The notes beneath the pieces were generated by a model. The model worked only from the letters and a program-made list of their open reading frames with translations. It was not told the origin of the DNA and ran no database searches. Positions 43,021 through 52,399 of a stretch of 64,000 nt of DNA are shown here, in pieces. Numbering within the stretch: the first letter of the stretch is position 1; every line of letters starts with the position of its first letter. This DNA comes from an uncultured Vampirovibrio sp. (lineage in GTDB: Bacteria; Cyanobacteriota; Vampirovibrionia; Gastranaerophilales; Gastranaerophilaceae), in NCBI GenBank assembly GCA_910577515.1, contig CAJTLW010000002.1, forward strand, positions 253,952 through 317,951. The letters are read 5' to 3'. Made by a program: the position numbers and the translations under genes.

Positions 43021-44889
43021 GTGAGTTTCAAAGAGTCGGAAAATAAACCTTTGAACAATAAAAGTAAAAGGTCAAATAAAGAAGAAAGCCGGAGTGAAGT
43101 TAAAATTAATTCCGTATTTTCAAATCCGATTGCACAGGTAAAAGGTCAAACGCATACCAGCACCAGTGCAAACAGGCTCTATGGCGGCTATTCTAATCCT
43201 AATTATGCAAAACAGCTTAATATAAACTATCAGGAAATTTTAAAGCTTATAAATGAAACTTTTGCAACTAAAGATGAACTCGGGCAATTGTTTTACTCAA
43301 TTCATAATATTTTATCTACAAGAATGCAGATAAATTGTTCTGCAATAGGGCTTGTAAATAAACAATCAAAATGTGTAAATTTAAAACTTGTAGATAAAGT
43401 TGGTTCAACATATTCAAGTAAGATTATGTTAACAGACACAGAAAATCCTATCGTAAAATGCGTTAAAACAAAGAAAATGCAAAGAACGCAGGATATAAGC
43501 TTTATAAGTGCATCATATCTTAATAATTCACCCATGCTTTTATTCCCGCTTGTTGCAGTAAATGAATGTCTTGGTGTTTATGCAGTTGGCGATACAAGGG
43601 CTGATATATATGCTGAACTTTACCAGTTTATTGGAACTTCAGCAGGTTTATTTGCTCAAAATGTCAATCTTTTAGAGATGGTTGAAAAGAATTCTGATAC
43701 AGATACTTTAACGGGTCTTGCAAACCATAAACACCTGCAGGAAGAATTATCAAAACAAATTCATCTGGCAGAACAAGCTAATTCGCAATTATCTATTTGT
43801 ATTTTTGATATTTCAAATATTTCTCAAATAAATAGAGAGCTTGGACACGCTAAAGGGGATGAAATCATAAGAGCTGTTGCCCATAAAATTAAACAAAGTA
43901 TTAGAAATACTGATTTTGCAGGAAGATACGGCGGTGATGAAATTGCAGTATTGATGCCTAATACTCCTTTAGAAGAAGCAAAATATATAGCAGAATACAT
44001 ATCTTATACATTATCTTGCGTTATTGTAGATGCAGTAGGTCCGATTAAAGTAAGCGCGGGTATCGCAAGCTATCCTGTGGCTTCAAAAGACCAGGAAAAA
44101 CTTCTTGTTCTGGCTGAGCAAGCTATGTATATTTCAAAAAGCAAATCTTACGAATCAGGAAACTGTATTGTTGTAACAAGTGAAGATTATAATTTCTGGG
44201 ATGATGAAGCTCTAAAATGCTTTGCAGAAGTTTTAACTAAAAAACACGCTGAAATCGGTGTAGATTTTGAAGAAGAATTAATCAGCAAATTCCATAATGA
44301 AAAAATTATTTCAAATAAGCATCTTCTTGATGTTGTAACATCTCTTGCAAGTACAATTGATGCCAAAGACCCATACACTAAAGGCCATTCTACCTTTGTA
44401 TCAAGGTATTCCGAAGCTCTTGCAAGAGCCATAAGGCTACCGGAGGCTGAAGTTGAACGTATTAAACTTGGCGCCCTCCTTCATGATATAGGAAAAATCG
44501 GTATTCCTGAAAATGTACTTAAAAAGCCAAGTATGTTAACCGATGAAGAATGGGAAATCATGAAACAACACCCTGTAATTGGGGCGGAAAAAGTACTTGC
44601 ACCAAATGAATCTTTAAGAGATTTAATTCCGATGGTTAAATTCCACCATGAACACTATGATGGAACAGGATATCCTTTTGGTTTAAAGGGAGATGAAATC
44701 CCGTTATCTGCAAGAATAGTTTCAATCGCTGATGCTTATCACGCACTTGTATCAGATAGACCCTATAGAAAAGGTCTTGGCGTTGAAAAAGCTTGTGAAA
44801 TCTTAAAGCTTGGTGCTGGTGTTCAATGGGATAAAGAGCTTGTAAGACAATTCATTGTAATTGCCCCATCCCTTTCAACTGAGGTTTAA
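43021..44889 (+). CDS. GAF-GGDEF-HD-GYP protein (cyclic di-GMP metabolism)
   Basis: A 622-aa signalling protein. A polar N-terminus (1-70) leads to a GAF-like sensor domain (about 85-215), a GGDEF diguanylate cyclase (about 222-385) with DTDTLTGLANH at its start and GRYGGDEIAVLMP at the active site (GGDEI, Gly304-Ile308), preceded by an RNTD inhibitory I-site five residues upstream, and a C-terminal HD-GYP phosphodiesterase (about 435-615) with LLHDIGKIGIPENVL and HHEHYDGTGYPFGL. Both catalytic motifs are intact, so it may make and break c-di-GMP depending on the GAF ligand. No membrane segment is seen, so it is cytoplasmic. Start is GTG 43021 with AGGAAAAA upstream. c-di-GMP could control the prepilin-type surface protein, but nothing here proves it. 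Confidence 0.92.
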   Translation: MSFKESENKPLNNKSKRSNKEESRSEVKINSVFSNPIAQVKGQTHTSTSANRLYGGYSNPNYAKQLNINYQEILKLINETFATKDELGQLFYSIHNILSTRMQINCSAIGLVNKQSKCVNLKLVDKVGSTYSSKIMLTDTENPIVKCVKTKKMQRTQDISFISASYLNNSPMLLFPLVAVNECLGVYAVGDTRADIYAELYQFIGTSAGLFAQNVNLLEMVEKNSDTDTLTGLANHKHLQEELSKQIHLAEQANSQLSICIFDISNISQINRELGHAKGDEIIRAVAHKIKQSIRNTDFAGRYGGDEIAVLMPNTPLEEAKYIAEYISYTLSCVIVDAVGPIKVSAGIASYPVASKDQEKLLVLAEQAMYISKSKSYESGNCIVVTSEDYNFWDDEALKCFAEVLTKKHAEIGVDFEEELISKFHNEKIISNKHLLDVVTSLASTIDAKDPYTKGHSTFVSRYSEALARAIRLPEAEVERIKLGALLHDIGKIGIPENVLKKPSMLTDEEWEIMKQHPVIGAEKVLAPNESLRDLIPMVKFHHEHYDGTGYPFGLKGDEIPLSARIVSIADAYHALVSDRPYRKGLGVEKACEILKLGAGVQWDKELVRQFIVIAPSLSTEV

Positions 44890-46370
44890 AGTTTTTTAAC
44901 CTTTATTATGAATGCGTTTTTATTTTGAATTCTAGTGCTGCTTATTTCTTTTTGAAAGAGAATTTGTGCAATCTTTCTATTTGTCGCCATCTGTTTTATA
45001 ACCTTGCCATCATTTAATTCATTGGATTTCCATGGAATATAAAACCAGCAAATTTTACCGGGAGGTATACTGTTAAGCAAACTTTGTATTGTTTCAGCTC
45101 TATCCTTTGGGTAAATTAATTTTGGAATTTCTTTAAAATATTGTCTTGAATAATATTCATACGCAGGAACTGCCCATTTAGGGGCGATAAAAATATTATC
45201 TTTTGAAATATTTTTCACAGAGCATAATAATTCTCTTGCAGAACCCTTATAAAAAACATCCTCATCATAGAATCTTAAAATATATTTAAAGGTATTCATT
45301 CTAAAGAATAATAGCGTGATAAAAATAATTAAAATGCTAAATACAAGCTTCTTTTTGCTCTCTTTAAAAGTTATACAATCAACAGGCTTAATTATTATTA
45401 AAATTAACAGGGGCATTAAATAAGAGGCCATTCTGTCATATATTGGATATATTTTCAATATTGAAGTTATAAATGCAGTAAATAAAATTAACAGCATTAA
45501 TAACTCAGTTTTTCTTTTTCTTTTGAAAAATAAAAATGCTCCACAACACAAAAGGGTTATAGGAATTAAAGGATTGTAATTAGGATAAAAAACAAAATGA
45601 AAATAGTGTTTAATAATAAAGTATAAAGTTTTTATATTTATATAGATATCAGTATCTTGCCAGTATTCATTAATCATTATTATCTTTGAAGGCAAAAGGT
45701 ATGCAAGATAATAAGGAATAAATAAAATAATAAACGGCATACATATTGCAAGTGCTGTTTTTAGCGCAGACAATTTTTCATCTTTGTAAATTAAATAGAG
45801 TATGAATGCCCCCAAGATTATACCTGATGGCATTGAGAGTAAAAAAGAAACAAAAAATAAAATGCCGAGTATTACTGATTTTTTAAAATTTAAAGCTTTT
45901 ATATCTAAATGTGCAAGGTATAAAATGGTTAAAATCGTAATCAAAACTTCAAGCGAATACTGTTTAAATTCGCTGCTATAGTATATAAGATGAAAATTTA
46001 CACAAAAAAGATAGTTTGCAGCAAGGATTGACCATTTTTTATCTAAAACCTTTTTAGAAAGAATGTAAAATGCAAATATAGAAGCTATCCCAAATACTAA
46101 AGGCAAAAACCTGAAAGTATATTCGCTTGAGCCAAATAGCGATATTGCAGCTTTTGAAATTACAAGAAAAAGATATGGCGCACATTGTACATAATCGAGA
46201 GGTTTTAAAAGTTCTAAAAAGCTTTTGTCTAATATATTTAAAGCAAGCGCTGCCTCGTCATACCAAAAAGATTTACAGTAAAAATAAGTCTTAAGACGGA
46301 GAAAAATTCCGAACGCAAGTATCAAAATAATTGTAATATTATATAAATTTTTCTTCAAAAAATCTTTCAT
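44886..46370 (-). CDS. Membrane glycosyltransferase (GT39/PMT-like)
   Basis: A 494-aa polytopic membrane protein with about ten helices. The first periplasmic loop carries FWYDEAALALNILD, containing the acidic Asp-Glu pair typical of GT-C enzymes that use polyprenyl-phosphate sugars (PMT, ArnT and AglB relatives), and the segment PYLFLVISKAAISLFGSSEYTFR follows the same family pattern. The C-terminal soluble part (about 350-494) is extracytoplasmic. It lies downstream of a DPM1-like GT2 gene on the same strand, which could supply the lipid-linked sugar. Acceptor unknown. The end overlaps the convergent GGDEF gene by four bases. The 113-bp gap to the GT2 gene holds no obvious signal. Confidence 0.85.
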   Translation of the reverse strand: MKDFLKKNLYNITIILILAFGIFLRLKTYFYCKSFWYDEAALALNILDKSFLELLKPLDYVQCAPYLFLVISKAAISLFGSSEYTFRFLPLVFGIASIFAFYILSKKVLDKKWSILAANYLFCVNFHLIYYSSEFKQYSLEVLITILTILYLAHLDIKALNFKKSVILGILFFVSFLLSMPSGIILGAFILYLIYKDEKLSALKTALAICMPFIILFIPYYLAYLLPSKIIMINEYWQDTDIYINIKTLYFIIKHYFHFVFYPNYNPLIPITLLCCGAFLFFKRKRKTELLMLLILFTAFITSILKIYPIYDRMASYLMPLLILIIIKPVDCITFKESKKKLVFSILIIFITLLFFRMNTFKYILRFYDEDVFYKGSARELLCSVKNISKDNIFIAPKWAVPAYEYYSRQYFKEIPKLIYPKDRAETIQSLLNSIPPGKICWFYIPWKSNELNDGKVIKQMATNRKIAQILFQKEISSTRIQNKNAFIIKVKKL

Positions 46371-46483
46371 CTAATTTTTTATCTAAAGTTTTATGTGCAG
46401 AAGATAGGCGCTATATATTGGGTTTGAAGCGTCGCTGGAGACAATAATTTCATCATTTTTATAATTTTTTGCACAATTTGCTT

Positions 46484-47278
46484 TTAATTAGCCTTGTAAT
46501 AATAATCAAGTTCTGCATCAATGTTTAATTTCTTTGCGCCATGTTTAAATATTTTTGATTTATAAAGCCCTAAATGTGCAAGGAAATATTTTATACTTAC
46601 TCCTAAAACCCCAAAGCCATATTTTGTAGAGCGCTTGAAATTGATAGAACTTGCCTCCGGGAAATATTTTGTGGGGCATGAAACTTCCCCTATTGAATAG
46701 CCGTAATAATAAATAAGTGCAAGCATTTCATTATCAAATATAAAATCATCGTCACATTCTGCTAAAGGCAAATTTTCTAAAATTTCCCTTGAAAATGCTC
46801 TAAATCCTGTGTGATATTCAGATAATTTTTGCCCCAAAAAGAAATTTTGGAAAAATGTCAAAAATTTATTTGCTAAAAACTTATATAAAGGCATTCCGCC
46901 TTTTAGGGCGCCATTGTTCAACATTCTTGATGCTATAACTGCATCATATTCTCCAAAAGCTATCATAGATGCCATTGCAGGAATTAACTTTGGAGTATAT
47001 TGATAATCAGGATGCAACATTATAATAATATCTGCTCCTTCTTTTAAAGCTGCAGTATAACAGGATTTTTGGTTTCCGCCGTACCCCTTATTTTCCTTAT
47101 GAACAATTGTTGTTATATTAAGTTTTTTAGATATATCTTTTGTATTGTCTAAAGAATTGTCATCTACAAGAATTACCTTATCAACAAAATCTTTATATAT
47201 CTCATTATATGTGATTTCAAGGGTTTTTTCTGCATTATATGCAGGCATTATTACAACTATTTTTTTATCATTTATCAT
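46484..47278 (-). CDS. Family 2 glycosyltransferase, DPM1/polyprenyl-phosphate type
   Basis: A 264-aa GT-A fold enzyme. Motifs: VVIMPAYNAEKTL at the start, VILVDDNSLDNT (UDP/GDP-binding Asp), IIIMLHPDYQYTPKLIPAM (the metal-binding DxD region, here HPDYQY) and the acceptor-site EYHTGFRAFSREIL. It probably transfers a sugar to polyprenyl phosphate, feeding GT-C enzymes such as the product of the next gene. No C-terminal membrane anchor is present; it is likely peripheral. The start shows TATTAT seven bases before the ATG and no Shine-Dalgarno. Confidence 0.9.
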   Translation of the reverse strand: MINDKKIVVIMPAYNAEKTLEITYNEIYKDFVDKVILVDDNSLDNTKDISKKLNITTIVHKENKGYGGNQKSCYTAALKEGADIIIMLHPDYQYTPKLIPAMASMIAFGEYDAVIASRMLNNGALKGGMPLYKFLANKFLTFFQNFFLGQKLSEYHTGFRAFSREILENLPLAECDDDFIFDNEMLALIYYYGYSIGEVSCPTKYFPEASSINFKRSTKYGFGVLGVSIKYFLAHLGLYKSKIFKHGAKKLNIDAELDYYYKAN

Positions 47279-47351
47279 AAAATCAATAATACACTATTAT
47301 TTAAAAATGGCAAAAACTTTAAAAAGCTTTGCAAATATATAAATAAAACTA

Positions 47352-47357
47352 TATAAT
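47352..47357 (+). promoter_or_regulatory. -10 box of a leaderless-type promoter
   Basis: TATAAT ends seven bases before ATG 47365. The start is ATGATGG, so two Met codons stand in tandem at the predicted 5' end. Confidence 0.6.
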
Positions 47358-47364
47358 TATTTTT

Positions 47365-49050
47365 ATGATGGAAAACACTGAAAGTTCAATTTATTATATT
47401 AAAAAATCGTTTGAATTAAAGAATTTAAAGCTTTACAAAGAAGCAATCGAGATGCTTTATAAAGCTTTATCCTGTGATGATTTAGGCGATAAAAATATTG
47501 AAATTATAGCCCAAATCGGAGATTTATATTGCCTTTTAAAAAATTATGAAAGAGCAATAGAACAGTATGAAAAGGTTTTAGATAAGGATAATTCCCATAT
47601 TTATAGCATGCATAAATTATGTGAAATTTATTTTATTTTACAAAATTATACAAAAGCGCTCGAGATAGCGAAAAATTTATGTAAAAAATCAAAAAGTGTT
47701 GAAAATTATGTAAATTACTTCAAGGTACTGTTTAAACTAAACCTGTTTGATGAAATAAAAGAACTTTATAAAACACTTGATAATGATGCACTTCATAATG
47801 AAGAAATAATGCATATAGTTTCTAAAACAGAACCTGATAATCGTTTTGAACTTTTAGAAGAAATTATAAAAATAAACCAGAATAATCTTGAGGCAAAGCT
47901 TGACCTTGGAATTTTGTGTTTTGAAAAAGAAGATTTTGAATATTCTAAAGAGCTTTTTGAGTTTGTTACAAAGGCTGAAAATAACCCTAAGGCGTTTTAC
48001 TATTTGGGGCGCATTTTTAACAAAAAAAATGAGTATACAAAAGCAATAGACTGCCTTTTAAAGGCTATTAAATATGATAAAGTAAAGGTCAATGAATATT
48101 ATTTTGAGCTTGCAAAAGCATACTGTGATATTAATTGGCTAAATGAAGCCCAAATTGCACTTCTTCGTTCTTTAAGTATACTGTCAAATGCTACGCCTTA
48201 CGCTGACAGCATTGATGAACATTACTTTCTTTTAGCATGGATCTACTTCAAGAAAAGTGATATTAAAAATGCTATTTTGAATCTTGATATGATTGAGAGC
48301 CATTCTTATATCTATAATAAAGCCCAGGTGTTGAAAAATATGCTTGAGTTTAAAAAGGGAAATATTATTGAAGCCAAATTAAACCTTGAAAAACTTTATG
48401 AAACAGATAAAGACAATCCCTTGCTCTATTCTTCGCTTGGAGAAATTTATAAAGAATTGAAGCTTTATAAAAAAGCAGTTGATATCTATAAAGAAGGTTT
48501 AAAATTATTCCCCGATTCGTTTGGATTTTTATCAGAAATTGTTGATATTTTAATTGATGATAAAAATTATGATGAAGCTCTTGAATATGCCGGTGATTTT
48601 ATTAAAAATTACCCAAATTGCCCAAGCGCTTATAATTCTCTTGCAAGAATTTATTATAGGCAAAAAGAATACGAAAAAGCACTTGTAGAGCTTACAAAGC
48701 TTGTTAAGCTTGATAAAAATAACGCTGAAGCTTTCTATTTTACAGGGTTGATTTTAAATGACCTTGGTAACCCTGATGAAGCTATGAAAAATTTAACGGT
48801 TGCCCTGAATTTAAACCCGACAAAAGCAAAGTATTATGCGCAAATTTCAAGAGCATATAATCTGGCCGAACACTACTCTGATGCACTTTTGTTTATAAAA
48901 GAGGCAATAGAGCTTGCGCCAGAAGAAGTTTCTTATAAAAAGCAGGCTGCAATGATAGCTGATGAAATCGGGGATGAAAAAGAAACCAGATTTTATCAAA
49001 ATTTGGTACAAAGCAGCGAAAAAATACTTAAACAACAAAGAAAAGCATAA
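47365..49050 (+). CDS. Large TPR-repeat protein (561 aa)
   Basis: A soluble protein of about 13-15 tetratricopeptide repeats from residue 10 to the end (for example LYKEAIEMLYKALSCDD, NYERAIEQYEKVLDKDNSH, NEYTKAIDCLLKAIKYDK, LYKKAVDIYKEGLKLFPDS, EYEKALVELTKLVKLDKNN, NPDEAMKNLTVALNLNPTK). It has no signal peptide or membrane anchor. Repeats are complete and regular, forming a likely superhelix that binds a long partner. No catalytic domain is attached. The mRNA appears leaderless. It is preceded by the divergent GT2 gene (87 bp) and followed by the tRNA-Arg region; the tail is basic (QQRKA). Partner unknown. Confidence 0.85.
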   Translation: MMENTESSIYYIKKSFELKNLKLYKEAIEMLYKALSCDDLGDKNIEIIAQIGDLYCLLKNYERAIEQYEKVLDKDNSHIYSMHKLCEIYFILQNYTKALEIAKNLCKKSKSVENYVNYFKVLFKLNLFDEIKELYKTLDNDALHNEEIMHIVSKTEPDNRFELLEEIIKINQNNLEAKLDLGILCFEKEDFEYSKELFEFVTKAENNPKAFYYLGRIFNKKNEYTKAIDCLLKAIKYDKVKVNEYYFELAKAYCDINWLNEAQIALLRSLSILSNATPYADSIDEHYFLLAWIYFKKSDIKNAILNLDMIESHSYIYNKAQVLKNMLEFKKGNIIEAKLNLEKLYETDKDNPLLYSSLGEIYKELKLYKKAVDIYKEGLKLFPDSFGFLSEIVDILIDDKNYDEALEYAGDFIKNYPNCPSAYNSLARIYYRQKEYEKALVELTKLVKLDKNNAEAFYFTGLILNDLGNPDEAMKNLTVALNLNPTKAKYYAQISRAYNLAEHYSDALLFIKEAIELAPEEVSYKKQAAMIADEIGDEKETRFYQNLVQSSEKILKQQRKA

Positions 49051-49204
49051 GAAAAACACCTCTTTTAAAAACCTTTTTGATAAAATTTTGATGCTAAATC
49101 AACAAAAGAAGGCAGTTTGGTTTGTATTTTTAATACATTATTTTAAAATGTAATTTTGTATTTAAAAACATTTGTGATAGAATTATTCTTGTAAAAACAA
49201 TTTT

Positions 49205-49228
49205 AATATGCGCCTGTAGCTCAGCTGG
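49205..49228 (+). repeat. Partial tRNA-Arg copy (5' part, 24-bp direct repeat)
   Basis: These 24 bases are identical to 49312-49335, that is, five flanking bases plus the acceptor strand, D-stem and half of the D-loop of the tRNA-Arg gene, 107 bp upstream of the real gene. After AGCTGG the match stops. The copy lacks an anticodon and cannot form a tRNA. Confidence 0.85.
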
Positions 49229-49231
49229 CTT

Positions 49232-49262
49232 GTTAAATATTTTACGATAGTAAAATTTTAAC
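49232..49262. repeat. AT-rich inverted repeat between tRNA copies
   Basis: GTTAAATATTTTAC and GTAAAATTTTAAC pair around a GATA loop with one bulged base. It follows directly on the partial tRNA copy. Confidence 0.75.
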
Positions 49263-49272
49263 GAAATAAAAT

Positions 49273-49287
49273 ACACTCTGTTCAGCT
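49273..49287 (+). repeat. 15-nt segment complementary to the tRNA-Arg D-arm
   Basis: ACACTCTGTTCAGCT can pair with AGCTGGATAGAGTGT (49330-49344) of the tRNA at all 15 positions, 13 Watson-Crick and two G-U. It looks like an inverted degenerate copy of the D-arm and could compete with tRNA folding in a longer transcript. Confidence 0.6.
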
Positions 49288-49316
49288 GATTGTGGGCAAA
49301 CAAAACAAGTGAATAT

Positions 49317-49390
49317 GCGCCTGTAGCTCAGCTGGATAGAGTGTTTGGCTACGAACCAAAAGGTCGGGGGTTCGAATCCCTCCAGGCGCG
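49317..49390 (+). tRNA. tRNA-Arg (ACG)
   Basis: A complete 74-nt cloverleaf. Acceptor GCGCCTG pairs with CAGGCGC (49383-49389), discriminator G at 49390, D-stem GCTC/GAGT, anticodon stem TTTGG/CCAAA with loop CTACGAA and anticodon ACG at 49351-49353, variable AGGTC, and T-arm GGGGG-TTCGAAT-CCCTC. The CCA end is not encoded. The ACG anticodon reads CGN codons after A34-to-I editing by TadA. The only tRNA in the window. The 5' flank holds a partial copy of the same tRNA, a hairpin and a complementary segment. Confidence 0.97.
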
Positions 49391-49416
49391 AATATTACCC
49401 CCTCATTAATATTTGT

Positions 49417-50478
49417 TTATTGTTTGGATTTTATCAGGTGTGTTTTTATAAACTTCAACCCTTCGCCAATATATGTTGTTGTTATAATTCCAACTACAAA
49501 ATAAAAATAAGTTGTTTTTAAAGGGAAATAAAACCAATAAATATCAGCATTATTTTTTACTGCAAAATCAATCCCTTTTAAGGCTAAAAACATATAGGTT
49601 AAAATATTAAAAATAAGCAGGTGGTTTGCCATAATGTGATAGCTATTTTGCCCGATTTTATTTAAAAATTTCCAATCCTTAACTTTTTCAAATAAAATTT
49701 CTATAATAAATAAACTAATATAAATCCCTGTTAAGCTTGTTAAAATAGGCACTATCGGATTATTATATTGTCCCCAGACTAATAGAAAATGTAGCCCCAC
49801 CCCATCCATCGGTGTAAAATCCTTATTTGTAAGCCAGAGAATCGATTGAAGAATAAGTACAAAACAAAGAATTTTGCCTGAAAAAATATTAAGTTTACCT
49901 TCCACATTAGTTTTATAAATATAGCCTAAATGTACAAAAAATAGTGCAAACATACTTCTTAGAAGCCAAAGCAGGTTTATATTTTCGGCATATTTTTGCA
50001 GCCAGATTGCACAAAGTGCCAAAACCAGATATATTGCAAATTTTACCCCTTTTGGAAGTTTTATATATGCAAAAATCTTATAAATTAAAAGTGTTATAAA
50101 AAGGCACGGTACAAACCACAGAGGTGAAATTAAATCCAGCTGATGGCCGGTTAAAAAAGGAAGAATAAGCTCATTGAATAAATTAATATCCATTCCCCAA
50201 AATTTACCTATAACAGGGGTTATGGCGATTGTTAAACCAAGATAAAAAATTGCATATAAAAAATAAGGCACAATCAGGCTCTTAGCGCGCCTTTTAAAAT
50301 ATTCAACAAATGAATATGCTGGGTTAAATAGTATTCCTGCAATAAAGAAAAATACCATCACCTGAAAAGAATATGGCGGAAACATAGGGATTAAGGAGAA
50401 TTCCAGATGCCCCGAAACCACAACAAGTATTGCAAGTGCCTTTAGAAGATTAATCTTTTTGCTGAAAACTTCATCCAT
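49417..50478 (-). CDS. Acyltransferase family 3 membrane protein
   Basis: A 353-aa polytopic protein of the acyltransferase_3 family (O-acetylation of polysaccharides, lipopolysaccharide or peptidoglycan). The first helix reads LLKALAILVVVSGHLEF, containing the conserved catalytic His, and is followed by SFQVMVFFFIAGILF and the basic loop YFKRRAKSLIVPY, typical of the family; about ten helices follow. The best guess is an O-acetyltransferase acting on surface sugars, which agrees with the glycosyltransferase genes nearby. AAGGAG precedes the ATG by eight bases. It sits 20 bases downstream of the DXS-like gene on the same strand. Confidence 0.9.
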   Translation of the reverse strand: MDEVFSKKINLLKALAILVVVSGHLEFSLIPMFPPYSFQVMVFFFIAGILFNPAYSFVEYFKRRAKSLIVPYFLYAIFYLGLTIAITPVIGKFWGMDINLFNELILPFLTGHQLDLISPLWFVPCLFITLLIYKIFAYIKLPKGVKFAIYLVLALCAIWLQKYAENINLLWLLRSMFALFFVHLGYIYKTNVEGKLNIFSGKILCFVLILQSILWLTNKDFTPMDGVGLHFLLVWGQYNNPIVPILTSLTGIYISLFIIEILFEKVKDWKFLNKIGQNSYHIMANHLLIFNILTYMFLALKGIDFAVKNNADIYWFYFPLKTTYFYFVVGIITTTYIGEGLKFIKTHLIKSKQ

Positions 50479-50498
50479 TTTTATAACTCCTTAATTTT

Positions 50499-52265
50499 TT
50501 AAATCCTTACAGGCAGGTTTTTTAAGACATCTTGTAAAATTAATTCAGGAGTTAAGTGATATCTTTTATAAAGCTCATCAACTGGAATTCTGTCTGTAAA
50601 TTCTTTATCCGAACCAAAGTTTAACACCCTCATATCGCTGTTTCCAAAGTATCTTGAAATCTTCTCACCAAAACCGCCTGATATGCAGCCGTCTTCTAAT
50701 GTAATAACAAGACCATGGTTAGCTTTGAGGTTATTTAGCATTTCATAATCAATTCCGCTTAAATATAAAGGATTAATTATAGTGGGTTTGAATCCTAATT
50801 TATGTTCAATTTCTTTAGCAGCCTGTAGTCCAAGGTGGTAAAAATTTCCTGCGCCAATAATGGCAACCCTTTTGCCAATTTGGGTCATTTTATATCTGTT
50901 GATTTTAGAATAATCGGTTGTATCGCTTGCTCCTTGCGAATTTACTGCGCCAAATGGCACTCTGATTGCGACAGGATGCTTATTTTGCTCTGTTGACCAT
51001 TCAAGCATTTGAATGTATTCCTCTTTATTGGTTGGCGCTAAATAAACCATATTGGGTATATTGGCAATCAGAGGAATGTCAAATGTGCCAAGATGCGTGC
51101 AATCGGCGCCTGAAATCGCTCCCCAGTGAATAAGGAGTGTGATTGGCGACATGTTAAGGCACAAATCCTGTGATAGCTGGTCATAAGTTCTTTGGATGAA
51201 AGAGCTTAAAACGCTTAATATAGGCTTCGCTCCATTTTTAGCTAAGGCTGAAGCATAGCCTACAGCGTGTTCTTCTGCAATTCCTACATCAACATATTGC
51301 GTTCCCAATTTTTCTCTAAAATCCTTTGTAAAGCCGCATGCCCCGGGGGTTGCAGGGCTAATAGCTACAATATTCTTGTCTTTTTCTGCTTTTTTAAGTA
51401 TAAAATTGGTCGTGATTGAGTTATAGCTTTCATTTGATGCTATAGATGTTTTATTTTCTTTATTATCAAGAGTTCCAGGCAAAATCCAGTGATACGTTTC
51501 CTTATCTGTTTCTGCATCCTTGTACCCGCATCCTTTTAACGTTTTAATATGCAAAATAGTTGGTTTATTTGTGTCTTTAACTTTCTTGAACGCTTCAATC
51601 ATTGCCCCTATGTTATTTCCGGCATCTTCATAAAAATATTCAAATCCTAATGTTTTAAAGAAATTAAGCTCAGCGCACCCTTTTGTATCGCGTAAAAGTT
51701 TTAGGTTTTGGTACAGCCCGCCTGCATTTTCGGCTATCGACATATCGTTATCATTTATCACAATTATAATATTGCTATCTAAAATTGCGGCATTATTAAG
51801 CCCCTCATAGGCTTCTCCGCCGGATAATGAACCATCTCCTATAAGTGCAATAACATTTTCTTTTCTTCCTGCTAAATCTCTTGCTTTCGCAACTCCAACA
51901 GCAAGGCTTACAGATGTCGATGTATGTCCTACTTTAAAAAGATCACAGGTACTTTCTTCTGGTGCTGTATAGCCTGTGAAAACGTTATATTTTTCGGGGT
52001 TTAAAAACCCTTCTTTTCTGCCTGTTAAAATTTTATGCGGATAGCACTGGTGTGAAACATCAAACACAATTTTATCTTCGGGGCAGTTGAATACATAATG
52101 CATTGCAATTGTGGTTTCAACAATTCCTAAATTCGGACCCAAATGTCCCCCTGTTGTGTTGACCTTTTTTATAATTAACTCTCTCATTTCGCCTGCAAGC
52201 TGCTCTAATTCAGTGATAGTTAATTTCCTAAGGTCATTTGGCATGTTTACTTTGTCTAAAATCAT
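50499..52265 (-). CDS. 1-deoxy-D-xylulose-5-phosphate synthase-like enzyme
   Basis: A 588-aa thiamine diphosphate enzyme of the DXS family. Seen: GGHLGPNLGIVETTIAMHYVF, FDVSHQCYPHKILTGR, LIGDGSLSGGEAYEGLNNAA (ThDP/metal site), NDNDMSIAENAGGL, and DVGIAEEHAVGYASALAKNGAKP (catalytic Glu). True DXS proteins are about 620-640 aa and usually read DVGHQ.Y.HK and AEQHAV; here a Ser replaces that Gly, EEH replaces EQH, and the protein is shorter. It may be the housekeeping DXS of the MEP pathway or the shorter DXS-like paralogue known in some anaerobes. AAAAGGAAAC precedes the ATG. It is followed closely by an acyltransferase gene. Confidence 0.85.
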   Translation of the reverse strand: MILDKVNMPNDLRKLTITELEQLAGEMRELIIKKVNTTGGHLGPNLGIVETTIAMHYVFNCPEDKIVFDVSHQCYPHKILTGRKEGFLNPEKYNVFTGYTAPEESTCDLFKVGHTSTSVSLAVGVAKARDLAGRKENVIALIGDGSLSGGEAYEGLNNAAILDSNIIIVINDNDMSIAENAGGLYQNLKLLRDTKGCAELNFFKTLGFEYFYEDAGNNIGAMIEAFKKVKDTNKPTILHIKTLKGCGYKDAETDKETYHWILPGTLDNKENKTSIASNESYNSITTNFILKKAEKDKNIVAISPATPGACGFTKDFREKLGTQYVDVGIAEEHAVGYASALAKNGAKPILSVLSSFIQRTYDQLSQDLCLNMSPITLLIHWGAISGADCTHLGTFDIPLIANIPNMVYLAPTNKEEYIQMLEWSTEQNKHPVAIRVPFGAVNSQGASDTTDYSKINRYKMTQIGKRVAIIGAGNFYHLGLQAAKEIEHKLGFKPTIINPLYLSGIDYEMLNNLKANHGLVITLEDGCISGGFGEKISRYFGNSDMRVLNFGSDKEFTDRIPVDELYKRYHLTPELILQDVLKNLPVRI

Positions 52266-52399
52266 TATTGTTTCCTTTTTTTAATTTCCATTATCTTATA
52301 GGGAAATTCTACACTTTAGAGTTAGCTCTAAGTCAAGCTCTGAATTTAAAAACTACATATTCCTAAACAGTTTTAATGTATTGCTAATAAAAGCTGGTC

